Notes: generated by a model from the sequence alone, not told the origin. DNA of 57,386 bases from Mycobacteriales bacterium (GCA_035550055.1 DASZRO010000049.1:1-57386), one strand, 5' to 3'. Shown: positions 26,008 to 34,595, numbered from the stretch's first letter. Translations and numbers: made by a program.

Positions 26008-28190
26008 GCCACGCCCGCCTTGCTCGCGCCCTCGAGGAAGACGGCCCGCAGCAGGTCGTCGCGCGCCAGCAGCTCGCCCGCCTTCCCGTCGAATCGCATC
26101 TCGCCCTTCTCCATGAAGTAGGCGTGGTCGACGAGGGACAGCGCGATGTTGACCGACTGCTCGACGAGTACGACGGCGGTGCCGGCGGCGTTGATCTCGC
26201 GGACCAGGTCGAGCAACTGCCCGACGACGACCGGTGCGAGCCCGAGCGAGAGCTCGTCGATCAACAACAGCTTCGGCTCGAGGATCAGCGCCTTGCACAG
26301 GCCGAGCATCTGCTGCTCGCCGCCCGACAGGGTGGCCCCCAGCGACGCCTTGCGTTCGGCGAGCCGGGGGAAGGCGGTGAGGCACCGCTCGATGGCATCG
26401 TCGATCGTGCGCTTGTCGGCGCCGAGGGTGTAGCCGAAGCCACGCAGGTTCTCGACGACGGTCATCCGGCGGAAGACGGCGCGACCGCCCGGGATCTGGC
26501 TGATGCCGAGCCGCACCCGACGTTCGGCGTCGAGGTAGGTGATGTCGTCGCCGTTGAGGCGCACGGTGCCGGAGGATGGCAGTCCGATCCCGGAGATCAC
26601 CTTGAGCAACGTCGATTTGCCCGCGCCGTTCGTCCCGAGCAACGCGACCATCTCGCCCTCGTCAACCGTGAAGTCGACGTCGAAGAGCACTTGCAGCTTG
26701 CCGTAGGAGAAGTTGACCCCGGTTGCGGCCAGCAGCGGCGGCCGTCGCCCGTCGCGGTGAAGCGCGGCGAGATCCTGCTCCTCGAGGATGGCGTCGACCA
26801 TCCGGTCGATGTCGCTGTCGATCAGCTTGCCGGCCGACCGTACGACGAGGGAGCCCAACGTGCCGGGGACCAGCAGCGCGATCATCGTCCCCGTCGACCC
26901 GTACTCCTCGTAGACGCTGTTGAGCAACAGCACGCCCAGGATCGCGCCGAACCCGAGGGAGATGCCGATCATCGCGGCGGCGTGCGGCCGGTAGCGCGCG
27001 TCGACGATCGAGAGCACGATCGCGTTCAGGCCCGGCAAGGTGAGCACCAGCGCGGTGATCGCGAATGCGAACATCGCGACCATCGCGATCTTGTTGGGCA
27101 TGACCGCGGCGAGCGCGATGAACAAGACGATGCCGAAGATCGCGTAGCCGACCTGTTCCACGACCTTGGCCGGGCTGTGAGCGAAGGTCGTCTCGGCGAC
27201 CTTGCCGTAGACCAGCAGACCGAGGGTGGCGATGCCGTACGCCGTCGAGATGACGACGCCGCGCGCTGCCGAGTCGAAGTGCCAGCGGTCGACCAGGAAC
27301 GATGACAGGAACGTCGTGAACGGGATCGCGATGATGCCGAACACGAGAGTGCCCACGCAGATCCGCTGGATCGTGGGGATCAGCAGGATCCTCCTGACGA
27401 TCTCGAAGAACCCGAGCTGCGGCCCGCCCTCGACGGCGCGGTCGGCGTGCAGCTGTTCGGTGTCGAAGCGTCCCGCACCCGGGTCCCGAACTCCGATCGC
27501 GCACAGCGAGCTCAGCACCGAGATCCCGCCGAGCACCAGGAACACCCCGCGCCAGGTCAGGTCGAACGGCCCGGTCAGCAGCGACACCAGTAGCGGCGCG
27601 ACGATCTGCCCGACCACGGTGATCGCGCGGTATCCGGTGAGCACCCGCAGCCTGGCCTGTGGCGGATAGGTGTCGGCGAGGAGCGGCGTGTGCAACGCAT
27701 TGACGCTTCCGGTCGACAATCCGTCGGCGACCAGGACGAGAAGCAGTGCGACCAGCGACGTCACGAACCCGGTGAACAGCGTGATGACGCTCCACCCGAT
27801 CGCGGTGATCAGACAGAGCAGGCCGCGCCGCCCCCAGCTGCGGGCGAGTGCGGCCATGGGCAACGGCGCCACCGCCTGGGCCAGGAAGCCCAGCGACTGC
27901 GCCAGCCCGATCAGCCCGAACGACAGACCGAGGGTGTTGCGGACGTCGGGCGCGACGACGACGAGCGCGCTGCCCTGGAACAGGTCGACGAAGCCGAGCA
28001 CCCCCAACGCGACCATCGGGTAGAGCCCGACGCCGTGCTCGCGCAGGACGGCGCGAAGCGACCGCGGATCGTCCTGGGCCGGTTCAGCCTGCGTTCCCTG
28101 CAAGCCGAGTGTTGCGCGGGCGGCCTGACGCCGTGCCGCGAGACGGTCGCCGACCGGCGCCGGCACGGCCGCGCCGTTCGCGGCGGTCAC
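26004..28190 (-). CDS. MFS transporter fused to a LivF-type ABC ATPase
   Basis: A 728-aa fusion. Residues about 50-470 are a 12-helix major-facilitator domain (DLFQGSALVVVAPDVRNTLG; RSWGRRGLLCLITAIGW between helices 2 and 3). From about 485 on there is a complete LivF-like ATPase: Walker A GTNGAGKST, signature TLSGGEQQ, Walker B LLLIDELSLGLAP, and VEQSVNIAL. The Q-loop segment reads SQIPGGRAVF, with Gly where LivF proteins usually have Glu or Gln. No frameshift separates the two parts. GTG 28190 overlaps the lipoprotein gene (GTGA). An MFS carrier is a secondary transporter, so its covalent joining to an ABC motor is mechanistically puzzling; it may supply the ATPase partner to LivHMG. Confidence 0.95.
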   Translation of the reverse strand: MTAANGAAVPAPVGDRLAARRQAARATLGLQGTQAEPAQDDPRSLRAVLREHGVGLYPMVALGVLGFVDLFQGSALVVVAPDVRNTLGLSFGLIGLAQSLGFLAQAVAPLPMAALARSWGRRGLLCLITAIGWSVITLFTGFVTSLVALLLVLVADGLSTGSVNALHTPLLADTYPPQARLRVLTGYRAITVVGQIVAPLLVSLLTGPFDLTWRGVFLVLGGISVLSSLCAIGVRDPGAGRFDTEQLHADRAVEGGPQLGFFEIVRRILLIPTIQRICVGTLVFGIIAIPFTTFLSSFLVDRWHFDSAARGVVISTAYGIATLGLLVYGKVAETTFAHSPAKVVEQVGYAIFGIVLFIALAAVMPNKIAMVAMFAFAITALVLTLPGLNAIVLSIVDARYRPHAAAMIGISLGFGAILGVLLLNSVYEEYGSTGTMIALLVPGTLGSLVVRSAGKLIDSDIDRMVDAILEEQDLAALHRDGRRPPLLAATGVNFSYGKLQVLFDVDFTVDEGEMVALLGTNGAGKSTLLKVISGIGLPSSGTVRLNGDDITYLDAERRVRLGISQIPGGRAVFRRMTVVENLRGFGYTLGADKRTIDDAIERCLTAFPRLAERKASLGATLSGGEQQMLGLCKALILEPKLLLIDELSLGLAPVVVGQLLDLVREINAAGTAVVLVEQSVNIALSLVDHAYFMEKGEMRFDGKAGELLARDDLLRAVFLEGASKAGVA

Positions 28191-28654
28191 GGCGCGCTCT
28201 TCGGCAGGTCGAACTCGCGTACCCACGCGCTCTCGTTGAGTCGGTCGCCGTTGGGTGCGAGGAGTACGACGGTCGCTTGATGACGTTGGCGGGAGGCGCG
28301 GTCGTAGTCGAGGTCGGGGATGATCCGGATCGTGATGTGGTCCTGATCGGTCTCGTACACATTGGTGGCCGCCAGCAGCGCGGGCGTCGCACGGGTGCCC
28401 TTGGGCAGCACCGAGTCGATGTTGTGCCCGACTTTGACGGCTTGCTGGTCGATGAAGATCCCGAAGCGGTAGTCGCCCGGCGGCTTCATCGTCCACGACA
28501 GCGTCACCGGGAGGCGGGTCAGCTGGTCCTCCGCCGGCGCGGTGAAGCTGAGGCGGTGATCCTGGACGAACTCCAACCCGCTGCAGCCGCTGATGGCGGC
28601 GGCGGCCGTGACGGCGAGTGCCGTGGCCGTGAGCGATGGACCGGAGATTCGCAC
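28187..28654 (-). CDS. Small lipoprotein of the hybrid transporter operon
   Basis: A 155-aa protein with a signal sequence ending in the lipobox AISGC (Cys about 24), so it should be lipid-anchored on the outer face of the membrane. The mature part (LPVTLSWTMKPPGDYRFGIF, HITIRIIPDLDYDRASRQRH) reads as a small beta-sandwich. No known domain recognised. The GTG at 28654 starts it and its stop overlaps the MFS-LivF start. It could be a ligand-presenting or gating partner for the importer. Confidence 0.82.
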   Translation of the reverse strand: MRISGPSLTATALAVTAAAAISGCSGLEFVQDHRLSFTAPAEDQLTRLPVTLSWTMKPPGDYRFGIFIDQQAVKVGHNIDSVLPKGTRATPALLAATNVYETDQDHITIRIIPDLDYDRASRQRHQATVVLLAPNGDRLNESAWVREFDLPKSAP

Positions 28655-28661
28655 GGTGTGG

Positions 28662-29462
28662 TCAGGCGCTCGCCGGCGTCGTGGACGCGTCGACCTCGGC
28701 GTAGAAGTCGAGTGCCTCGCGGGTGACCCGCTCGATGTCCATCAGCAGGTAGTTGTGTGCCGCGCCTTCGTAGCTCGACAGCCGGGCGCCGGGGATGGTC
28801 CGGGCGATCTCCTGGCCCTTCTCGTACGGCACGAGGTTGTCCGCCGTGCCGTGCTGGACGAGGGCCGGAACCGAGATCGTGGCGGCGTCGCCGAGCGTCA
28901 TGCTGAACTCGGAGATGCCGACGTGTTGTGCGACGACCCCGCGGGTGGAGAACCGGTCCTTCTTCAACATCGCGTAGTCGCGCCGGGCGACGTCGGCGGG
29001 CACGTTCGGGTAGGCCTTGCTGCCGGTGAACACTCTGAGGACGCCCGGCGGGATCCGTAGGAGCACCGACCCGAGCACCGGATGCGGCTTGACGACCTCG
29101 GTCTTGATGGCCGTGCAGCCGAGGATGAGGGAACGTACCCGCTCCGGCGCGGTGATCGCGAGCTGTTGGGCGATGCCGCCCCCCATCGACACACCCCAGA
29201 CATGGGCCGAGTCGAGTCCCGCCGCGTCCATCACGGCGAGGGCGTCGGCGACCATCTCGGCGACCGACGCGGTCCGCGCCGCCCGGCTCTGCCCGGTGCC
29301 CCGGTTGTCGAACCACACGACGTGGTGCTGCTCGGTCAGGGCGTCGCGCACCGGCCACCACATCTCGGCGCTGTACTTGTGGCCCATGATCAGCAACAGC
29401 GGGGAGCCTTCGCCCTGCTGTTCCCAGTGGATCCGGACGCCGTTGCTGCTGACGAATGGCAT
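28662..29462 (-). CDS. Alpha/beta hydrolase
   Basis: A 266-aa Ser hydrolase of the alpha/beta fold. Nucleophile Ser92 lies in WGVSMGGG, the acid is probably Asp in HGTADNLVPYE, and the His in GAAHNYLLMD. FDNRGTGQSR is the usual loop after strand 4. The 7-nt gap to the lipoprotein and 24-nt gap from the binding-protein gene place it inside the transporter operon. It may hydrolyse an ester or lactone form of the imported compound, freeing an acid for the divergent acyl-CoA synthetase. Confidence 0.88.
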   Translation of the reverse strand: MPFVSSNGVRIHWEQQGEGSPLLLIMGHKYSAEMWWPVRDALTEQHHVVWFDNRGTGQSRAARTASVAEMVADALAVMDAAGLDSAHVWGVSMGGGIAQQLAITAPERVRSLILGCTAIKTEVVKPHPVLGSVLLRIPPGVLRVFTGSKAYPNVPADVARRDYAMLKKDRFSTRGVVAQHVGISEFSMTLGDAATISVPALVQHGTADNLVPYEKGQEIARTIPGARLSSYEGAAHNYLLMDIERVTREALDFYAEVDASTTPASA

Positions 29463-29486
29463 GTGAGGTCCTCGGGTCGGTGACGG

Positions 29487-31100
29487 TCAGGAGAACGGCG
29501 TGACGGGGCCGGTGTAGTGGAAGCACCGGCAGCTCGAGTCGAAAGCCAACGGTCGGTACGCGCTTGCGCCCGCGTGGTGTTGCGGGTCGAGAGTCGAGGT
29601 GAACGTCACCGCGTCAGCCCGTGACGAGCCCAGCTTGTTGTAGCCGTCGAGCAGGCTGGCTCCGGTGATGTTCGAGGCGCCAGAGGCGTTCGCAGCGGCC
29701 TGGACGAACAGCATGGCGTCGCAGTACTGGAAGGTCGCGAACTCCTGCACGTTGTTGGTGAGCTGGCCGGTCGGCCGCTCGATCTCGGCGCACAGTCGGG
29801 TCGCGGAGTTCTCGAAGACGCTCGACCCGTAGGTGCCGACATCGGCGGTGGGCTGCCAACCGACACCGATCGCGCCGGCCAGCGCGCCGAGGACCATCTT
29901 GGTGTGCGCCTCGGCGAGTGCCCACGGGCTGTCGAGCGAGGTCAGCGCGTACTTGGGGTACCAGTGCTGCTGGTAGGCGTCCTGGATGAAGCTGCCTTCG
30001 ACGCCGGGCGCAAGGAAGAGCACGTTCGTCACGCCGTTCGCCCGCATGTGGAGTTCGTCGTTCGAGACGGTTTGCGCCTCGGCGACGGCCGCCTGCGTCG
30101 ATGGCGGGTACTCGATCCCGTACGAAGTGACCGAGGCCACCCTTCCCTTGAGCATGGGTACGACCACGTCGTTGTAAGCGTCGACCGCTGCGGTCTCGTT
30201 GGTGCCCAGCATGACGCCGACGCGGCTCTTCGAGCTCAGCACGTGGTCGGCCAGCATCGTCTTCACCAGCGCGGACATGACGTCCGTCGTCGTCGCCTCG
30301 TACGGGCTCACGAGGTAAGGGATGTTCCGGTAGGAGTTGTTGTCGTGGAGGTAGCCGCCTCCCGAGACATACGGGATGTGGTGGCTGCTCAGACAGGCGG
30401 CGAGATCGTTCGGGATGGCAAAGCCGACGGCGACGCCGATCGCGACGTGGTGGTCCTGCGTCCAGTCGCTGCAGATCGCCGCCATCGTGGTGGAGTACGG
30501 CTGCGTGCTCGTCAGCGGGATCGAGTAGTAGACCGGTTCGAGGACGTGCCCGGCGAGTCCGCCGTGCTTGTTCACGTAGCCGATGGCCGCGTTGGCGTCG
30601 GTCTGCAGGTTGCCGAGGTCGTCACTGCCCCCGAACAGCTTCGCGAAGGCACCGAGGTCCCCGCTGTAGACGATCCCGACCTCGACCGCCGACAGCTTCG
30701 CGGGACCCTTGTAGACCTTGCCCGTCGGCGTCGGCGTGGACGGCGGCGCGGTGGAACTCGGCGTCGCCGCCGAGGTCGCGCCGGTTGGGGCAGTAGCGCG
30801 CCCGGCGCGGCCCGTCGGGCTGGCGCTCGCCGAAATCGTCGGTTCCGCGCCGCCCGCGGTCGCCCTCGGGACGGCGGGGACCGTGCCGCTCGGACCGGTC
30901 GGGCTCGAGCCGGTCGCGGCGGTCGGGACGACCTCGCCGGGGACGATGACCTGGGTCGACCCGTCGAAGCCTTCGTCGGCACGCTGGCTGAGGACGGCGT
31001 GTGCGTTGCGGACCGTGGTGCCGCATGCCGCCACCGACAGCAGCGCGATGCCGGCGACCGCGGTGGTGCGTAGACGGCTTCGGCGGCTGCTGCGGTTCAT
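29487..31100 (-). CDS. Liv-type solute-binding lipoprotein of the hybrid ABC importer
   Basis: A 537-aa lipoprotein. ATG 31100 (MNRSSRRSRLR) gives a short signal with lipobox SVAAC at Cys26. A long low-complexity Pro/Thr/Ser/Ala linker follows (about 60-130), then a periplasmic-binding-fold type I domain (VEVGIVYSGDLGAFAKLFGG, LQTDANAAIGYVNKHGGLAG, HIPYVSGGGYLHD). This is the family that delivers amino acids, amides or aromatic/short acids to LivHMGF transporters. The linker is much longer than usual and would hold the receptor far from the membrane. It is first in the operon and diverges from the TetR gene. Confidence 0.92.
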   Translation of the reverse strand: MNRSSRRSRLRTTAVAGIALLSVAACGTTVRNAHAVLSQRADEGFDGSTQVIVPGEVVPTAATGSSPTGPSGTVPAVPRATAGGAEPTISASASPTGRAGRATAPTGATSAATPSSTAPPSTPTPTGKVYKGPAKLSAVEVGIVYSGDLGAFAKLFGGSDDLGNLQTDANAAIGYVNKHGGLAGHVLEPVYYSIPLTSTQPYSTTMAAICSDWTQDHHVAIGVAVGFAIPNDLAACLSSHHIPYVSGGGYLHDNNSYRNIPYLVSPYEATTTDVMSALVKTMLADHVLSSKSRVGVMLGTNETAAVDAYNDVVVPMLKGRVASVTSYGIEYPPSTQAAVAEAQTVSNDELHMRANGVTNVLFLAPGVEGSFIQDAYQQHWYPKYALTSLDSPWALAEAHTKMVLGALAGAIGVGWQPTADVGTYGSSVFENSATRLCAEIERPTGQLTNNVQEFATFQYCDAMLFVQAAANASGASNITGASLLDGYNKLGSSRADAVTFTSTLDPQHHAGASAYRPLAFDSSCRCFHYTGPVTPFS

Positions 31101-31134
31101 CGCACCTCGTCGTAGAGCAAGCACTGCGGGCCGG

Positions 31135-31150
31135 ACTATCAGTTGATAGT
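31135..31150. promoter_or_regulatory. Candidate TetR operator 1
   Basis: ACTATCA (31135-31141) and TGATAGT (31144-31150) form a 16-bp dyad with a 2-nt centre in the spacer between the binding-protein gene (31100) and the TetR gene. It lies 35 nt upstream of the binding-protein start, where it would cover a promoter. Confidence 0.55.
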
Positions 31151-31201
31151 TAGCCGTGAAGTAAGCCACCTGCTGTCCTGCAAGTCAAGGAAGGTTTGAT
31201 G

Positions 31202-31217
31202 CGATCGAACGATCGTT
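31202..31217. promoter_or_regulatory. Candidate TetR operator 2
   Basis: The sequence CGATCGAACGATCGTT contains the perfect 10-bp palindrome AACGATCGTT (31208-31217) and a repeated CGATCG. It lies just before the TetR coding region, and the TTG at 31216, an alternative start, falls inside it. It may serve autoregulation. Confidence 0.4.
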
Positions 31218-31251
31218 GACAGAGCGGCTCCGAGTTGGGTTTGCTTTCGGC

Positions 31252-31923
31252 GTGGGCAAGCGCAACGAGCGGCTCGCCGTTGCGCCTGCGACGGTGGTGA
31301 CTCGGCGCTGGCGAAGCGACCTCGATCCCCGCGCCCTGCCGCCCACCGAGCACCTGACGCTGGGGCAGCGCCGAGTGCTCGGCGCCTGCCTCGTGCTGTT
31401 CGCCGAGCAAGGCTTCGCCGCGACGTCGATCAGGGACGTGGCTGGCGCTGCCGGGATGCAGTCGGCAAGCCTCTACAACCATTTCGCGTCCAAGGACGCG
31501 ATGCTGACCGAGCTGGTGACGCTCGGAGTGGGCACGCACCTCGAGCGGCTGATCGCCGCAGTGGTGAACTCCTCAGCCGGACCGGTCGAGCAGCTGCGAT
31601 CGGCGATCCGCACCCATGTCGCGGTGCACTGCGAGTACCCGAACCTCGGTCTCGTCGTGAACCACGAGGTGCGACACCTGACGCCCGAGGCAGCGATCGC
31701 ACTCGAGTCGGTACGCCGGAAGTCCGGCGGCCTGGTGAGCGAGGTGCTCAACCGTGGGGTCGAGGAGGGAGTGTTCACCCTCGACGCGCCGCAGGCCGCG
31801 ATCTTCGCGATGGCCAGCATGGGGGTCGACGCGGCCCGCTGGTATCCCTATCAAGACGAGATCTCGGCAGAGCAGCTGTGCGACGTCTACGCCGAGCTGG
31901 CACTTCGGATGGTTGGAGCCTGA
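31252..31923 (+). CDS. TetR-family transcriptional regulator
   Basis: A 223-aa regulator if started at GTG 31252; a TTG at 31216 would add 12 residues. The HTH is clear: VLGACLVLFAEQGFAATSIRDVAG followed by MQSASLYNHFASKDAML. The C-terminal ligand domain matches TetR_C proteins near fatty-acid and CoA-ester genes (LGLVVNHEVRHLTPEA). It ends 3 nt before the acyl-CoA synthetase and diverges from the hybrid transporter operon, so it probably controls uptake and activation together, perhaps released by an acyl-CoA. Confidence 0.9.
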   Translation: MGKRNERLAVAPATVVTRRWRSDLDPRALPPTEHLTLGQRRVLGACLVLFAEQGFAATSIRDVAGAAGMQSASLYNHFASKDAMLTELVTLGVGTHLERLIAAVVNSSAGPVEQLRSAIRTHVAVHCEYPNLGLVVNHEVRHLTPEAAIALESVRRKSGGLVSEVLNRGVEEGVFTLDAPQAAIFAMASMGVDAARWYPYQDEISAEQLCDVYAELALRMVGA

Positions 31924-31926
31924 CGC

Positions 31927-33363
31927 ATGACCTCGATCCCGGCGGCACTGCGCGCGTTCGCGGCCGCCAAGCCCGACGCCCCGGCGGTCACCGACACCAA
32001 AGCGACACTGTCGCGTCGGGAGCTGCTCGACCGCGCCGACACCGTGGCTCACGCACTGCATGACCAAGGCGTCGGGGTGGGCGACCTGGTCTCGATCGGG
32101 CTGCCGAGCGACGCCTCCCACGTGGTGGCTTCGATCGCCACGTGGCTGGTGGGGGCGACGCCACAGCCGGTAGCGGCGAACATGCCGCGCGCCGAGCTGG
32201 ACGCGGTCCTCGAGCTGGCGAAGCCGGCGATGGCGATCGGCTTCGACGGCGGCGACCTCGCGCCGACGATGCTCACGCTGCCCGAGCCGACCGGGCAGGC
32301 TCGCGAGCCGTTGCCCGACGTGGTCTCACCCAACTTCAAGGCGCCGATGTCCGGCGGGTCGACCGGTCGGCCGAAGCTGATCGTTGCCACGAACCCGGCC
32401 GAGGTGGAGGGGCTCGCCCTGCTCGGCCAGGTCATGCGGATCAAGGCCGAGGACACGTCCTTGATCACTGCGCCGATGCACCACAACGGGCCGTTCCTGA
32501 CCTCGACCGCGACGATCGCGCTCGGCGGCCATGTCGTCCTGCCGGGCCGCTTCGACGCCGAGACCACCCTCGCGCTCATCGAACGGGAACGTGTCGGATG
32601 GGTCTACCTCGTGCCGACGATGATGTCGCGGATCACGAAGCTGCCTGACGACGTCCGCCTCCGCTACGACCTGTCGACCCTGCACACGGTGATGCACATG
32701 GCGGCGCCGTGCCCGCCGTACCTCAAGCAGGCGTGGATCGACTGGCTCGGCGGAGAACGCATCATGGAGCTCTACGCCGGGACCGAGGCGCAGGCTGCGA
32801 CGTTCATCAGCGGCACCGAATGGCTCGAGCACCGCGGCTCGGTCGGCAAGCCACTGATCGGGCAGATGCAGATCTGTGATCCGGACGGCAAGCCGTTGCC
32901 GACCGGCGAGGTCGGCGAGGTGTGGATGAAGTCCGACGCCGGCCCGACTTACAAATACATCGGAGCGGAGCCGAGGGCCCGCGAGGACGGCTGGGAGTCA
33001 CTCGGCGACCTGGGCTGGATGGACGCCGACGGCTACCTCTACCTCAACGACCGGTTGACGGATATGGTCCTGGTCGGCGGCAGCAACGTCTACCCCGCCG
33101 AGGTCGAGGCCGCGCTCGATGAGCATCCGCACGTGCTGTCGTCATGTGTCATCGGGCTGCCGGACGACGACCTCGGCAACCGGCTGCACGCGTTGGTGCA
33201 GCTTCGCGACGAGGTCAGTGACGACGAGCTGCGGTCGTGGTGCGGCGAGCGGTTGACGAAATACAAGGTGCCGCGGACCTTCGAGCGGGTGGCGCAGCCG
33301 CTGCGCGACGATGCGGCGAAGGTACGCCGCTCGCAGCTTCGCGCCGAACGCCTTCCCGGTTAG
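31927..33363 (+). CDS. Acyl-CoA synthetase (AMP-forming)
   Basis: A 478-aa ANL-superfamily ligase, a little short of the usual 500-550 aa. The P-loop-like motif SGGSTGRPKLI, the adenylation motif ELYAGTEAQAA, the hinge region YLNDRLTDMVLVGGSNVYPAEVEA and a Lys in the C-terminal RDDAAKVRRSQL are present. It would activate a carboxylic acid with ATP and CoA. Co-transcribed with TetR (3-nt gap) and divergent to the importer, it likely handles the imported acid. Which acid cannot be told; the family includes fatty, aromatic and steroid-acid ligases. Confidence 0.92.
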   Translation: MTSIPAALRAFAAAKPDAPAVTDTKATLSRRELLDRADTVAHALHDQGVGVGDLVSIGLPSDASHVVASIATWLVGATPQPVAANMPRAELDAVLELAKPAMAIGFDGGDLAPTMLTLPEPTGQAREPLPDVVSPNFKAPMSGGSTGRPKLIVATNPAEVEGLALLGQVMRIKAEDTSLITAPMHHNGPFLTSTATIALGGHVVLPGRFDAETTLALIERERVGWVYLVPTMMSRITKLPDDVRLRYDLSTLHTVMHMAAPCPPYLKQAWIDWLGGERIMELYAGTEAQAATFISGTEWLEHRGSVGKPLIGQMQICDPDGKPLPTGEVGEVWMKSDAGPTYKYIGAEPRAREDGWESLGDLGWMDADGYLYLNDRLTDMVLVGGSNVYPAEVEAALDEHPHVLSSCVIGLPDDDLGNRLHALVQLRDEVSDDELRSWCGERLTKYKVPRTFERVAQPLRDDAAKVRRSQLRAERLPG

Positions 33364-33457
33364 GCGCCGGCCGGCAGCGGTCCGGCTGAGACGAAGTCGC
33401 GCGTTTGCCCGACCCGCAGCCGGGGATTCGTCTGACATCTGTCGAGGAGGTTCTCGG

Positions 33458-33958
33458 ATGTCGAACGACGCCATCGTGATGCTGAAGGAAGACCACAAGA
33501 GGGTTCGCGCGCTGTTTCGCGAGTTCAAGGGCGCCGGGGAGAATGCGACGGCCACCAAGGCGAAGCTCGTCGACAAGATCCTCGAAGAGCTCACCGTGCA
33601 CACCTACATCGAGAACGAGGGGATGTACCCGGCCGTCCGGGAGCAGGTTCCCGAGCTGGAGGACGACATTCTCGAGTCGCTCGAGGAGCACCACGTGGCG
33701 GACGTGCTGTGCATGGAGCTCGCCGCGATGAGTCCTGAACACAAGCATTTCGACGCGAAGGTCGCCGTTTTGATCGAGAACGTCGAGCACCACATCGAGG
33801 AAGAGGAGACCGAGTGGTTCCCGCAGGTGCGCGAGAAGCTCGGTCGTAACGAGCTCCAGGCGATCGGGACCCGGCTCGAGGAGCTGAAAGCCAAGTCGCC
33901 GCGCCGGCCGTCGAACCCGAAGTCGCTGGTCAAGGCCGTCAAGGCGCTCGTCTCCTAG
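33458..33958 (+). CDS. Hemerythrin HHE domain protein
   Basis: A 166-aa four-helix protein. Metal ligands are visible in order: MLKEDHKRVRALF, TVHTYIENEGMYP, EEHHVADVL and NVEHHIEEEETEWFP, matching a di-iron hemerythrin-like site. Such proteins bind O2 or NO or protect against oxidants. ATG 33458 is preceded by GAGGAGG (33444-33450). Eight nt later the PfpI gene begins, so the two are one transcript, and with the peroxiredoxin they form a stress-defence group. The C-terminal tail is Lys/Pro-rich. Confidence 0.93.
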   Translation: MSNDAIVMLKEDHKRVRALFREFKGAGENATATKAKLVDKILEELTVHTYIENEGMYPAVREQVPELEDDILESLEEHHVADVLCMELAAMSPEHKHFDAKVAVLIENVEHHIEEEETEWFPQVREKLGRNELQAIGTRLEELKAKSPRRPSNPKSLVKAVKALVS

Positions 33959-33966
33959 GAGCAGCG

Positions 33967-34524
33967 ATGGCCAACGAACTCGACGGCAAGACGATCGCCT
34001 TCCTGGTGGCCAACGAGGGCGTCGAGCAGGTGGAGCTCACCGAGCCGTGGCGGGCGGTCGAGGCGGCCGGCGGCACCCCCAAGCTGGTCGCACCCGAAGC
34101 GGGGAAGGCACAGGGGTTCAACCATCTCGACAAGGCGGACGAGTTCCCGGTCGACGTCAGCGTCGCGGACGCGAGCGCGCAGGACTACGACGCCCTCGTG
34201 CTGCCGGGCGGGGTCGCCAACCCGGACCAGCTGCGGACCGAGCCGGCCGCGGTCGCGTTCGCGAAGTCGTTCTTCGACGCGGGCAAGCCGGTTGCCGCGA
34301 TCTGCCACGCGCCATGGACGCTGGTGGAGGCCGACGTGGTCCGTGACCGGAAGATGACCAGCTGGCCGAGCCTGCAGACGGATCTGCGAAACGCGGGCGC
34401 CGACTGGGTGGACGAGCAGGTCGTGGTGTGCACAGGCGGGTCGAACGTGCTGATCTCGTCGAGGAAGCCGGACGACCTCGACGCCTTCTGCCGGGAAATG
34501 GTGGATCGGTTCGCGGCTGCGTAA
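33967..34524 (+). CDS. PfpI/DJ-1 family protein (type 1 glutamine amidotransferase-like)
   Basis: A 185-aa protein of the DJ-1/PfpI family. The nucleophile elbow AAICHAPW holds Cys113-His114, and a Glu that shields the Cys is expected in ANEGVEQVELTEP near the N-terminus. Members act as proteases, glyoxalases, deglycases or oxidative-stress chaperones; the sequence does not decide. The ribosome-binding AGGAG overlaps the end of the hemerythrin gene. Confidence 0.92.
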   Translation: MANELDGKTIAFLVANEGVEQVELTEPWRAVEAAGGTPKLVAPEAGKAQGFNHLDKADEFPVDVSVADASAQDYDALVLPGGVANPDQLRTEPAAVAFAKSFFDAGKPVAAICHAPWTLVEADVVRDRKMTSWPSLQTDLRNAGADWVDEQVVVCTGGSNVLISSRKPDDLDAFCREMVDRFAAA

Positions 34525-34595
34525 CCGGCGGCGACTAGATTCAACGTCGCCAGGGCGGCACTCTGCACCGCCCGTTTCCCCTCAAGAGGAGCACC

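Noticed and set aside
24502-26121. Long plus-strand open frame opposite the LivHMG fusion
   Set aside because: It is antisense to a well-supported transporter gene; its product is Arg/Asp/Glu/Gln-rich without domains, as expected for a reverse-frame shadow in GC-rich DNA.
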